From an uncultured Anaeroplasmataceae bacterium (lineage in GTDB: Bacteria > Bacillota_I > Bacilli_A > Acholeplasmatales > Anaeroplasmataceae), in the NCBI GenBank assembly GCA_934229785.1, contig CAKQEA010000011.1:1-54914 (forward strand): a DNA stretch of 54,914 bases, in the 5' to 3' direction. Both the position numbers and the translations under genes were made by a program. Positions within the stretch are counted from its first letter, which is position 1. Each line of letters opens with the position of its first letter. Below the pieces are notes generated by a model. It was not told the origin of the DNA and did no database searches. It worked only from the letters and a program-made list of their open reading frames with translations. This document shows positions 27,268 through 36,063 of this stretch, one piece after another.

Positions 27268-28248
27268 TTATTTATAATACTTTTGATTTTTACTACTTGG
27301 TTTATCTGGTAATGTCATTTTAACAAGACCATTTTTAATGGCTGGATTTAAATATGTCGCTCTTAATGTTTCCTTTGATTTTATATTTAAGCGTTTCATT
27401 ATTTCACTTGCACTAAGCGGAATATCAGGTTCCATAATTTCTAATAATTTATTTACAGCCTCTGATATGTTTTTACTTTCTCTTTTAATTGTTGTCATAA
27501 CATCATCAAGAGTTTCATCAATCATTTTTAACATAAATTCAATAAATACATCTAAATTTCCATTTTTATGGCATTCAGATATTTTTTCATAGTATTCCTG
27601 CTGATATTTTTCAATTTGAGATTCGATAGGTATATATTCAAATATAGGATTCCATTTTGACAATAAAACATTTTGCCATAACCTAACTGTTCTACCATTT
27701 CCATCACTAAATGGATGGATAAAAACAAATTCATAATGAAAAACACATGATTTAATTAAAATATGAACATCATTATTATTCTTTAACCAATAGAATAAAT
27801 CATACATAAGCTTAGGAACCAAATCCTGTGGTGGTGCAACGAATATAACCTTATCACCATCAAAAACACCTTCGGCATGATTTCTATATTTCCCACAATC
27901 ATCGGCTATTAGATTAGTAATAATACTATGTGCTTTCTTTAAATCATCTTCATTATATCCATCAAATTCTTTTATCATTTCATACGCCTTATAGGCATTT
28001 TTTACCTCTTGAATTTCATTTTGTGGGCCAATTACTATTTTACCTGCAATTACATCTCTAACCTCATCTAGCGATAAGGAATTTGCCTCAATAACCAAGG
28101 ATGAATAAATTGATTTAATCTTATTATTTCTTCTTAATATTGGCATTCTTTTTAATGATTTATATACTTCCATCGCACCTAACTTTTCAGTAATGGAAAT
28201 TACTAATGATAACATTTTATTATTAATAGTAAATGCTGGACTATACAT
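27268..28248 (-). CDS. Fic family protein (AMP transferase) with C-terminal winged helix
   Basis: Fic enzymes transfer AMP or similar groups from nucleotides to target proteins. The catalytic motif HPFSDGNGRTVRLWQ is intact (His, Asp, Asn, two Arg). The N-terminal inhibitory motif appears as SLVIEAN, a variant of (S/T)xxxE(G/N), so the enzyme is likely self-inhibited. The last ~80 residues look like a winged helix (LSASEIMKRLNIKSKETL), as in many DNA-associated Fic proteins. GGAGG precedes the ATG. The gene is bracketed by 39-bp direct repeats with iteron-like units, one in its promoter region. The target is unknown. Confidence 0.88.
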   Translation of the reverse strand: MYSPAFTINNKMLSLVISITEKLGAMEVYKSLKRMPILRRNNKIKSIYSSLVIEANSLSLDEVRDVIAGKIVIGPQNEIQEVKNAYKAYEMIKEFDGYNEDDLKKAHSIITNLIADDCGKYRNHAEGVFDGDKVIFVAPPQDLVPKLMYDLFYWLKNNNDVHILIKSCVFHYEFVFIHPFSDGNGRTVRLWQNVLLSKWNPIFEYIPIESQIEKYQQEYYEKISECHKNGNLDVFIEFMLKMIDETLDDVMTTIKRESKNISEAVNKLLEIMEPDIPLSASEIMKRLNIKSKETLRATYLNPAIKNGLVKMTLPDKPSSKNQKYYK

Positions 28249-28292
28249 ATTATCCCCTCCTTACTTAATTATACATTAGTTACAATTTAAAA

Positions 28293-28331
28293 ACAATATC
28301 TTACTTAAATCCTACTTAATATCTTACTTAA
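28293..28331. repeat. Direct repeat B upstream of fic (iteron-like)
   Basis: Matches 27218-27256 in 38 of 39 positions. It lies about 45 bp before the fic start, where an operator would sit. Confidence 0.7.
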
Positions 28332-28343
28332 TACAAACAAAAA

Positions 28344-28397
28344 GGCTGTAAACCTAGGTAATGATTTCAAATTCAAAACCTAGGTTTTTTTACAGCC
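28344..28397 (-). terminator. Terminator after the amino-acid ABC operon
   Basis: The long hairpin GGCTGTAAACCTAGGT / ACCTAGGTTT..ACAGCC has a T bulge and lies 10 bases past the ATPase gene stop. Confidence 0.75.
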
Positions 28398-28406
28398 CCT
28401 TTTATT

Positions 28407-29495
28407 TTATAAAACCTTACTTAAAAATTCCTTCAACCTATCATTTTTAGGATTTGAAAAAATATCCTCTGGACTACCCTGTTCCTTAATATTTCCTTGA
28501 TCCATAAACATAACTCTTGTTGCTACTTCTTTGGCAAAGCCAATTTCATGAGTTACAATAACCATAGTCATTCCACTATCAGCAATTTCCTTGATTAAAT
28601 CTAATACCTCTTTAACCATTTCAGGATCCAAAGCGCTTGTTGGCTCATCAAATAACATAACCTTTGGATTCATAGCTAAGGCTCTTATAATCGCAATTCT
28701 TTGTTTTTGTCCACCTGATAGCTTTGATGGATAAGAATTAGCCTTTGATTCTAGCCCAATTCTTTTTAATAGCTTCATAGCCTTTTCTGTTTCAAAAGCT
28801 ACTATTTCACTTCTATTTTTATATGGATAATCTATTTTTACCATTGGTGTTGGATATTTAGTTCTATCTTTTTCACGAACTAAATTTTCAATAATAGTTG
28901 TAAGCTTTACCTTTTTCTTTGATAATTCTTCATCATAGGTAATAAATGTTTTACCATTTTTCTCAATAGTTCTTTTAGTCTTTTCCCATTCATCATTAAT
29001 AGGCTTTAAAAGTACCTGAGCTTCTTCTATTTTTTTATTAAGCTTAGCTATCTTTTCATCAACCTTAGCATAAAGCTTATCCTTATTTTTTTCTAAATAA
29101 CGATTATATCTACCCATTTTTCTATTATTTCTTTTAGCTTCTCTTAGCTTTCTTGCACCTACAATAGTTGGAGCAAGTATAATATTTTTTAATACCGTAT
29201 AATTATTAAATAAATTAAAGCTTTGAAAAACCATACCAATATTTCTTCTTAGGGTATTAATATTAATTTTTAAATCTGTTAAATCCTCACCCATAAAAAC
29301 AATCTGTCCACTTGTCGGATCCTCAAGAACATTTAAACAACGAAGAAATGTTGATTTACCTCCACCTGACGGACCAATAACTGCAACCCTTTCTCCTTCA
29401 TATATTGTTTCAGTAATATTATCTAAAACAAGCAAATCGCCATAATACTTACTAACATTCTTTAATTCAATTAAAGGTATTTTCTTATCGTTCAC
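28407..29495 (-). CDS. glnQ: Amino-acid ABC transporter ATPase with ~110-residue insertion
   Basis: The GlnQ-type ATPase energises polar amino-acid uptake. Walker A is GPSGGGKS (41-48), Q-loop Gln91, signature LSGGQKQR (259-266), Walker [14 protein letters not shown] and an H-loop at VIVTHE. Normal family length is ~240; this one is 362. The extra residues, about 117-233, sit in the helical subdomain between the Q-loop and the signature. They are Lys/Glu-rich and probably coiled coil ([19 protein letters not shown]). The initiator is GTG with AGGTGG upstream and overlaps the permease gene by 11 nt, so the two are coupled. Confidence 0.92.
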   Translation of the reverse strand: MNDKKIPLIELKNVSKYYGDLLVLDNITETIYEGERVAVIGPSGGGKSTFLRCLNVLEDPTSGQIVFMGEDLTDLKININTLRRNIGMVFQSFNLFNNYTVLKNIILAPTIVGARKLREAKRNNRKMGRYNRYLEKNKDKLYAKVDEKIAKLNKKIEEAQVLLKPINDEWEKTKRTIEKNGKTFITYDEELSKKKVKLTTIIENLVREKDRTKYPTPMVKIDYPYKNRSEIVAFETEKAMKLLKRIGLESKANSYPSKLSGGQKQRIAIIRALAMNPKVMLFDEPTSALDPEMVKEVLDLIKEIADSGMTMVIVTHEIGFAKEVATRVMFMDQGNIKEQGSPEDIFSNPKNDRLKEFLSKVL

Positions 29496-31035
29496 TTTTT
29501 CTTAACCACCTTTCAATTAATTTAATAATTCCAGTTAATCCTAAAACAATAACCAAATAAGTTAAGGCAAGCATCAAATAAGGAATAGTATATTCGTAAG
29601 TTGATGAACCTATATTTTTAAAAGCCAATGTCAAATCAGTTACTGCAATAAATGAAACAACAGATGTATCCTTAACTAATGTAATAAGCTCATTACCAAG
29701 ACTTGGTAAAGAATTCTTTAATGCCTGTGGAAAAACAATTGTAAGCATTGTTGTAGGATAACTTAGTGCAAGAGACCTACCTCCTTCTGTTTGTCCCTTA
29801 TCAACAGATAAAATACCAGCACGCATAATTTCACAAACATACGAAGCACTATTAAGACCAAATGTAATAATAGCAACTATAAGATTATCCCAATGTAAAT
29901 TACATAGTGGTAATAATACATAATATATAACTAAAAGTTGAACAACAATAGGTGTACCTCTAAATAAAAGCAAATATAAATCACAAATTTTCTTTAAAAC
30001 AAGCATTAGCTTATTGTTATTATTACTTAGCTTTATAACAGCAAGAATAGTACCAAAAACAATGCCTATTAAAAAAGCAAATACAGCAATTAAAGCAGTT
30101 GCCTTTAAACCATTAAGAACAACCTTATAACCATTATTGTTAAAAAAAGCATTATTAAATTTATCAATATTTGAACCACTTGAATCTAAAACTAAAGTGT
30201 TTGCTGTAGCTTTATCAGCTATTACAAAGGAAATATTACCATTAAGCATATCAGTAATAGCTACTATAGAGCTAGTATAGCCATTAAAAGTTAAATTATC
30301 AAAGCCGGCAAAGCCTAAAGAATCATTACCTCTAACATAAAATTCTGAGGTTGTACCTGTTTGTCCACCACAAATTGCTTCATTTCCACTAAAAGATGCT
30401 AAAACATTCTCAACATCAGTTGAATTATTACACTCATCAAATCTTTCATCATAATTTTTAACAATTAAAACTTGAGATACATCAAAATAAGGTGCTGAAA
30501 AATCGACAACCTCTTTTCTCTCATTTGTAATAGTTAAGCCAGCAATTCCTAAATCAAAATTATCCTTTGTTTGAATTGTTGTAACAACAGCATCAAAATC
30601 CATATTAACAACAACCAATGTTTTATCTAAATAGTTGGCAAGCATTACTGCAATTTCCATATCAATACCAGCAACCCTATCACCATTTAAATATTCAAAT
30701 GGAGCAAAATCCAAATTTGTAGCCACAACAAGCTCACTATTTCTATTTGTTGATTCTCTTTTAATATTTGAATTGCCAAATGATTCAAGCTCAGATTTTG
30801 TTGCATTTAAATATTTATCAAAAATATTATTAATTTCTTCCTTTTTATCAACCATAAACCTATCAACAGAGGCTTTAAGGCTACTTCCCTTTTTCATTGC
30901 AAACGCATATTGCTCACTAGATAAATCTATATCAATAACTCTAACATTTTTTTCCTTAGATGAGCATGATGTAACACCTATAGCTAATAATATTAAAGAA
31001 AAAATAAGGATTAAACTCATTATTCTTTTTTTCAC
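29485..31035 (-). CDS. Amino-acid ABC permease fused to a permuted substrate-binding domain
   Basis: Lipobox VTSC (Cys24) gives a membrane-anchored N-terminus. Residues ~31-77 ([19 protein letters not shown]..) match the C-terminal end of a family 3 binding protein. Residues ~101-285 match its N-terminal start and middle ([47 protein letters not shown]). The usual end is thus placed before the usual beginning, giving a circularly permuted binding domain. From ~311 to 516 is the GlnP/HisM-type permease with its EAA-like loop ([18 protein letters not shown]). Fusions of binding domains to permeases are known in lactic bacteria; the permutation is not one I know. It starts with GTG, GGAGG 8 nt upstream. 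The substrate is likely glutamine or another polar amino acid. Confidence 0.9.
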   Translation of the reverse strand: MKKRIMSLILIFSLILLAIGVTSCSSKEKNVRVIDIDLSSEQYAFAMKKGSSLKASVDRFMVDKKEEINNIFDKYLNATKSELESFGNSNIKRESTNRNSELVVATNLDFAPFEYLNGDRVAGIDMEIAVMLANYLDKTLVVVNMDFDAVVTTIQTKDNFDLGIAGLTITNERKEVVDFSAPYFDVSQVLIVKNYDERFDECNNSTDVENVLASFSGNEAICGGQTGTTSEFYVRGNDSLGFAGFDNLTFNGYTSSIVAITDMLNGNISFVIADKATANTLVLDSSGSNIDKFNNAFFNNNGYKVVLNGLKATALIAVFAFLIGIVFGTILAVIKLSNNNNKLMLVLKKICDLYLLLFRGTPIVVQLLVIYYVLLPLCNLHWDNLIVAIITFGLNSASYVCEIMRAGILSVDKGQTEGGRSLALSYPTTMLTIVFPQALKNSLPSLGNELITLVKDTSVVSFIAVTDLTLAFKNIGSSTYEYTIPYLMLALTYLVIVLGLTGIIKLIERWLRKSER

Positions 31036-31110
31036 TATTTATCCCTCCAATCATAATACCTATATTATAATACCACAAATACCTAATCTATAATTTATTT
31101 TTTTTATAGA

Positions 31111-31144
31111 AAAAAATGGATAATCATTTAATAATCATCCATTT
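31111..31144 (-). terminator. Terminator after tyrS
   Basis: AAATGGAT / ATCCATTT with further ATTA pairing. The minus-strand side runs into a T tract. Confidence 0.8.
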
Positions 31145-31159
31145 AACAAGTATAACAAA

Positions 31160-32380
31160 TTAAAACTTCATTAAAGCATATAGCTTTTTACCGCGACGTA
31201 GAACTATAAATCTACCCTCAATAGCATCATTTTTTGTTAAAGCTGTTGCCTCATCAGTAACCTTCTCACCATTAACCAAAACTGCACCATTTCTAATAAA
31301 TTCTCTAGCCTCTCTCTTACTTGAAGCAAGCTTAGCCTCAATTAACGCATCAACAAGTGTAGTATCATGTCCTAAAATTGTTGGCAATTCCTTAAATCCC
31401 ATTTCAATTTCATCTGCAGTTAATTCTTTAATATTACCCAAGAACAAAGCCTCTGAAATTTTAACAGCCTGTTCATATGCTTTTTTACCATGTAAGAACG
31501 TAATAACCTCACGGGCTAAAGCCTTATGAGCTTCTCTTAAATGAGGAGCTTCTTGATTTTTTCTTTCAAGCTCTTCGATTTCCTCTTTTGATAAGAATGT
31601 TAAAAATTTCAAATAATCAATAACCTTAGAATCCTCTGAATTAATAAAGAACTGATACATCTCATAAGCTGAAGTTTTATTAATATCAAGCCATATTGCC
31701 TTGCCATTTGTTTTACCAAACTTAGAACCATCACTCTTTGTTAGAAGTGGCATAGTAAAGCCATATACCTCTTTACCCTCTTTTCTTCTAATCAAATCAA
31801 TACCAGCAGTAATATTTCCCCACTGATCCTGACCTGCAACCTGAAGTGTAACATTCTTCTCCTTGTTTAAATGCCAAAAATCTAATGCCTGTAAAATCAT
31901 ATAAGTAAATTCAGTAAATGTAATACCTGAATCTAATCTACGTCTAACAATATCCTTTTGAAGCATTAAATTAACATTAAAATACTTACCATAATCACGT
32001 AAAAAATCAATAATGTTAATGTCTCCTAACCAATCACGATTATTAACAACCTCAAATCCAAATATTTTCTCAGCTTGAGCCTTTAAGCATTTAAAATTAT
32101 GATCTACCTGTTCATAAGTAATCATCGGACGTTCAGCATCAGGCTTTGGATCACCAATTAAACCAGTACCACCACCAACAAGTAAAATTGGATGATGTCC
32201 AGCATCTTTTAATCTTTTACTAATTAAAAAGCTTGAAAAATGACCAATATGTAATGAGTCACCAGTTGGATCTGTTCCAATATAAAAAGTCATTCCTCCA
32301 GCATTTAATTTTTCTCTAATTGATGGATCAGATACATCTTTAATTAATCCTCTCCACTCTAATTCCTCGTAAATACCCAT
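31160..32380 (-). CDS. tyrS: Tyrosyl-tRNA synthetase
   Basis: It charges tRNA-Tyr. The 406-residue class I synthetase has the HIGH-like motif in GDSLHIGHFSSF and the KMSKS-like motif as KFGKT (SDGSKFGKTNGKAIWL). Tyr/AMP-binding residues lie in YMILQALDF and QVAGQDQWGNI. A C-terminal S4 RNA-binding domain ends the protein (LASSKREAREFIRNGAVLVNG). Full length. GGAGG lies 8-9 nt before the ATG. Expression is set by the T-box leader immediately upstream. Confidence 0.97.
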   Translation of the reverse strand: MGIYEELEWRGLIKDVSDPSIREKLNAGGMTFYIGTDPTGDSLHIGHFSSFLISKRLKDAGHHPILLVGGGTGLIGDPKPDAERPMITYEQVDHNFKCLKAQAEKIFGFEVVNNRDWLGDINIIDFLRDYGKYFNVNLMLQKDIVRRRLDSGITFTEFTYMILQALDFWHLNKEKNVTLQVAGQDQWGNITAGIDLIRRKEGKEVYGFTMPLLTKSDGSKFGKTNGKAIWLDINKTSAYEMYQFFINSEDSKVIDYLKFLTFLSKEEIEELERKNQEAPHLREAHKALAREVITFLHGKKAYEQAVKISEALFLGNIKELTADEIEMGFKELPTILGHDTTLVDALIEAKLASSKREAREFIRNGAVLVNGEKVTDEATALTKNDAIEGRFIVLRRGKKLYALMKF

Positions 32381-32394
32381 AGTAATTTTCCTCC

Positions 32395-32590
32395 TTAAAA
32401 TAAATAAAAGTCCCTAGATTTCTCTAAGGACGAATTAATCGCGGTACCACCTTAGTTCCATATTAAAAATATGGCACTTCATAGTTATTTTTCTCATAGA
32501 TTGCAATTCATATTTATACTATGTATCTATTTTCACCAAACATAGACTCTCTAAAACTAAAATATAAATACTACTAGGTTCTAATCATCG
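32395..32590 (-). promoter_or_regulatory. T-box riboswitch of tyrS
   Basis: The minus-strand leader carries the conserved T-box AAGGTGGTACCGCGA (complement of 32439-32453). A terminator follows with stem GTCCTTAGA / TCTAGGGAC and a TTTTATTT tail (32406-32431). The upstream AGAGAG and GGTGAAA elements are typical of Stem I. UAC and UAU, both Tyr codons, occur in the likely specifier region. Uncharged tRNA-Tyr should stabilise the antiterminator. The leader begins right after the ccpA stop codon. Confidence 0.9.
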
Positions 32591-32595
32591 AAATA

Positions 32596-33585
32596 TTAAT
32601 TTGATTCTCTTTCAACAACATGATATGGTAATACAACCTTACTATCCATAACCTCTTCATGCTTCATAAACTTAGTAAGAAGACGCATTGAAACAGCACC
32701 TATATCATACACCGGAGTATCAACACATGTCAAGGCTGGACGAGATAAAATTGCATATTTTGTATTTTGAAGTCCAACTACAGAAATATCTCTTGGTACA
32801 ACCTTACCTGCCCTAAATGCTTCATTTATAAAGCTAACAGCAATACTATCACGTACAGCAATTATACCATCAATCTCATTATTCTTCAAAAACTCCTGGA
32901 AATGATATTTATTAACTGAAACATCTCCACTTGTTCTAAAAATCTTTGGCTCTAAGCCTGCATCCTCCATAGCCATAGTATAGCCCTTAATCTTATGGCT
33001 ATTAACTGAATATCTTCTAACAGTAGTCACAAGATAAACATTCTTTCTACCTTTATCTAATAGCTTCTTAGTCATTTCATAAGTCGCCTTTTCATAGTCA
33101 ATTGATACAGTAGGAATATCCTCACCATACAAAACATTACATAATACAATTGGAATTTGTGCATCCTTAAAATGATTCATACACAATTCCATTTGTTCCT
33201 GATCAAGCTCATCATTTAAAAATAAAATACCATCAACCTGCTCAGCAACAACAGCACGCATTGTTTCCTTAATATCTTCATTTTCAGCCATTCCAAAAAT
33301 TTTAATCGCATAATCATATTTCTTAGCGATATCCATAATACCACCAAGAAGTTGAGATGTAGAAGCTCTTGATACATCAGAAATAACAATACCAACAGTT
33401 GTTGTCTTTCTACTTGCCAAACCTCTGGCAATCGCATTAGGACGATATCCTAACTCCTTTATAACCTGTAAAACTTTTTCTCTTGTTTCTGGATTAACCT
33501 TATCAGGGTTATTCATTACTCGACTTACAGTTGCAAGGGAAACCTTTGCAGCACCTGCAACGTCATAAATTGTTGTATTTGCCAT
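32596..33585 (-). CDS. ccpA: LacI-family catabolite regulator, CcpA-like
   Basis: A DNA-binding regulator of carbon use that acts with serine-phosphorylated HPr. The N-terminal LacI helix-turn-helix is TIYDVAGAAKVSLATVSRVMN, with hinge helix NAIARGLASRKTTTVGIVI. A periplasmic-binding-like core follows (GIMDIAKKYDY, GILFLNDEL, DGIIAVRDSIAVS). Overall similarity and the presence of hprK in the same window support CcpA. The start is the ATG of MANTTIYDV, GAGGTGAT 4 nt upstream; the longer frame has none. The strong promoter is at 33611-33639, with cre-like elements over it, suggesting autoregulation. Confidence 0.88.
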   Translation of the reverse strand: MANTTIYDVAGAAKVSLATVSRVMNNPDKVNPETREKVLQVIKELGYRPNAIARGLASRKTTTVGIVISDVSRASTSQLLGGIMDIAKKYDYAIKIFGMAENEDIKETMRAVVAEQVDGILFLNDELDQEQMELCMNHFKDAQIPIVLCNVLYGEDIPTVSIDYEKATYEMTKKLLDKGRKNVYLVTTVRRYSVNSHKIKGYTMAMEDAGLEPKIFRTSGDVSVNKYHFQEFLKNNEIDGIIAVRDSIAVSFINEAFRAGKVVPRDISVVGLQNTKYAILSRPALTCVDTPVYDIGAVSMRLLTKFMKHEEVMDSKVVLPYHVVERESN

Positions 33586-33610
33586 ATCGATCACCTCAAA
33601 AATCAAAGTA

Positions 33611-33639
33611 ATTATAACATATGAAAACGACATTTTCAA
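33611..33639 (-). promoter_or_regulatory. ccpA promoter
   Basis: On the minus strand TTGAAA (33634-33639), a 17-nt spacer and TATAAT (33611-33616). The spacer and -35 overlap the inverted repeat TGAAAACGACATTTTCA (33622-33638). Confidence 0.75.
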
Positions 33640-33645
33640 TAGTTT

Positions 33646-33661
33646 ATGAAATCGTTTTACA
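33646..33661. promoter_or_regulatory. cre-like operator upstream of ccpA
   Basis: ATGAAATCGTTTTACA has a perfect left cre half (ATGAAAnCG) and one extra base in the right half, the same arrangement as ATGAAAGCGTTTGTCA at 18299-18314. It lies 7 bp upstream of the -35. Confidence 0.5.
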
Positions 33662-33834
33662 AAGTGGTGTAATCCTATGACATTTATATACTATATAATT
33701 TAACTTATTCAGAAAATAACTTTTTAAGCTATATGTTGTATCCAAAAACAATATAGTACATAAACTCAATGTATCATATAGCATTTACCATCTTTCATTT
33801 TTGTCATTCAATTCTAAGATAGACACCTATCTAC

Positions 33835-34271
33835 CTATTTAAGAAAAATCATAATCATTAAAATTATTAGGCAAAAGAAAATAAATGATAATATCAAATA
33901 TAAAGCATTAAGTAATGTTTCAACAGTTCTTTTCTTAGTAAATTGTTCATTTTCTAAATCATTTCCATCAATTTCACAATCAGAAACACATTTGAATTTA
34001 TATTTAACAGAATAAAATGATTGACCATCTTGGATATCACCACAATAATCAACTATCATTAAAAAAACACTTAAGAAAATCATTTTTAAACTATATAATA
34101 TAATTTTTTCTTTAGAATCAAAATCAGTATCGTATTTAATTATTTTAAAATAAGAATTTTCATCAATGTTAAATTCTTTATCAGCTGTAATTTTTTCGCA
34201 ATGTTTTTTCCATTTGACTTATATTTAATTTTTAATACATTTTTCGATTTTTTTATCTTTACAATCATCAT
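33835..34271 (-). pseudogene. Frameshifted small membrane-protein gene
   Basis: The minus strand opens with ATG (GAGG upstream) and reads IVKIKKSKNVLKIKYKSNG, but the rest of the gene lies in another frame: EKITADKEFNIDENSYF.., through two hydrophobic stretches (MIFLSVFLMIVDY and a C-terminal span), ending at 33835. Adding one base to the six-A run at 34204-34209 would join both parts into a ~142-residue protein. Family not recognised. It may be a true pseudogene or a homopolymer error in the assembly. Confidence 0.55.
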
Positions 34272-34468
34272 TTTTACCTCAACAATAATTCGAGCAAATA
34301 ACTAATATATAATTTAAAAAAAATATTAAAATTCATAACGTTCTATTTAAACAAGCTAAATATTAATAGAATTTAAGTATTTTAAATATGCTTCTTTATT
34401 ATATTTATAATCTCGTTATATTACAAATCTTACATAATTTAAATTAAAGAAAATATTTTATAATAAAG

Positions 34469-35716
34469 TTAAATATTATCATTTTTAATTTTTAAAAATA
34501 AATTATAAATATCTCCTGCACCTATAAATAAATAAACACAATTATCATTTTTCTTAAGTTCTTCAATAGCTTTAAAACTACTTTTTTTATACCCTAAATA
34601 ATCATATAATTCTTTTTCTTTATTTAAATTAACACTTTCTCTAACACTTGTAAAAATAGGAAGTAAATAAACATCATCAAAATTAGAAAGACTATATTTA
34701 AATTTATCAAGTAGCCTTGCTGTTCTAGATATTGTATGTGGTTGAAATATAGCAATTATTTTTTTATATGGATACTTTAATCTAACAGCTTCATTTAAAG
34801 CATTAATTTCACTAGGATGGTGAGCATAATCATGAATTAAAATAACATTGTTAATACTATACTCCTCCATTCTTCTTTTTGGCAATTTAAAAGAATTCAT
34901 TTTATTTTGAATATAATCATCACTTGCACCTAATAGCTTAGCGCACAAATATGCACCAACAAAGTCATATGCATAATGAAGCCCAAATAAATTTAAAACA
35001 AAATCCTTACCTATAATATTAACAATTGATTTATTATTTTCTACTCTATAGCTAAAAACTATATCATTTGATGGTTTAATTCCATAGGTGATATAAGAAT
35101 TATCCTCAATTTTTTTATAATTTAAATCATCACCATTAATAATAACCTCTTTACTTTGCTTGGCAAATTTAGAAAATGAAGCAATATACTCATCCTCATT
35201 TTTAAAAAAATCTGGATGGTCGTAATCAATATTTAAAATTAAAGACAAATCTGGATGATAATTTAAAAATGTATTTTTGTATTCACATGATTCTAACACA
35301 AAAACATTATCTCCCCCACCAAAGCCAGTACCATCACCAATAAGATAATCACAGTCCTTTATCATTTCACTTAACATTTTAGTTGCAGATGTCTTACCAT
35401 GACTACCACTCACACTGATAAAAAAATAATCCTTAAAATATCGTGAAATAAAATTAGGATAGGTCATATTATAATATCCCATTTTCTTTATATAGCTTGT
35501 AACTCTATGATTTAAATAAGCATTCCCAATAATGTAAAAATAACTTTTTTTAAGCCTCATGGACTCAAATGACTCTACGCTAGCGTAGAGAAGATTCTTT
35601 TCAGTATAGAGGTTATCATGTACATCAACACCTAGTACAATATGTCCCTTATCTATAAGTATTTTTGCTAAAGCACTCATTCCACTACCTTTAATTCCAA
35701 TAAAATAAAAAAGCAT
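34469..35716 (-). CDS. murC: UDP-N-acetylmuramate-L-alanine ligase
   Basis: MurC adds L-alanine to UDP-MurNAc, the first peptide step of peptidoglycan synthesis. The N-terminal Rossmann-like domain starts FYFIGIKGSGMSALAKIL. The ATP loop is SVSGSHGKTSATKML, and NIDYDHPDFF and IHDYAHHPSEINAL are typical Mur ligase motifs. At 415 residues it is slightly short for MurC. AGGTGA precedes the ATG. It stands alone between two broken small genes. Mpl, which is related, is less likely given length and gene content, but cannot be excluded. Confidence 0.88.
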   Translation of the reverse strand: MLFYFIGIKGSGMSALAKILIDKGHIVLGVDVHDNLYTEKNLLYASVESFESMRLKKSYFYIIGNAYLNHRVTSYIKKMGYYNMTYPNFISRYFKDYFFISVSGSHGKTSATKMLSEMIKDCDYLIGDGTGFGGGDNVFVLESCEYKNTFLNYHPDLSLILNIDYDHPDFFKNEDEYIASFSKFAKQSKEVIINGDDLNYKKIEDNSYITYGIKPSNDIVFSYRVENNKSIVNIIGKDFVLNLFGLHYAYDFVGAYLCAKLLGASDDYIQNKMNSFKLPKRRMEEYSINNVILIHDYAHHPSEINALNEAVRLKYPYKKIIAIFQPHTISRTARLLDKFKYSLSNFDDVYLLPIFTSVRESVNLNKEKELYDYLGYKKSSFKAIEELKKNDNCVYLFIGAGDIYNLFLKIKNDNI

Positions 35717-35774
35717 AGAATCACCTAAATAATCCTATGCCTATTTATATTAAATAATACCTTAAATTTTTAAA

Positions 35775-36003
35775 CTATGACTTAAATTTTTCCAATTCTT
35801 TTTGATAATTTATCATAAATTTATCTATAAATTTTGTACAACTAAAGCCACCAAATGATAAAATAACTGCAAAAATATTTTTTCAGGCCTAACATCTTTT
35901 CAGTAAAATAATACATCATAAAAGCTAGCCATATTCCTAATAGCAAAAACAAAAATAAGTAAAAAGATTAAATGCCAATCCTTTAAATATAGAAAAAAAT
36001 CAT
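35775..36003 (-). pseudogene. Degraded small membrane-protein gene (several frameshifts)
   Basis: A coherent ~75-residue membrane protein can be read only by changing frame three times: LKDWHLIFLLIFVFAI, then GIWLAFMMYYFTEKMLGLKK, then AVILSFGGFSCTKFIDKF to a TAG at 35775. Each break is at or next to a homopolymer or repeat (seven Ts after ATGA, AATA, six As). It looks like a decayed gene or a stretch of indel errors. The rest of the 35717-36063 gap shows nothing else. Confidence 0.45.
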
Positions 36004-36063
36004 TTTAATATATAATATAAACATTATTAAAGCCAATTAAACTTACATAGTCATCATACTTCA

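Noticed and set aside
30635..31093. 152-codon plus-strand frame over the binding-domain/permease gene
   Set aside because: Antisense to well-supported protein motifs, with no ribosome site.
34280..34468. 19-codon minus ORF before the broken gene at 33835-34271
   Set aside because: No ribosome site and no visible similarity; the stretch looks like plain AT-rich intergenic DNA.
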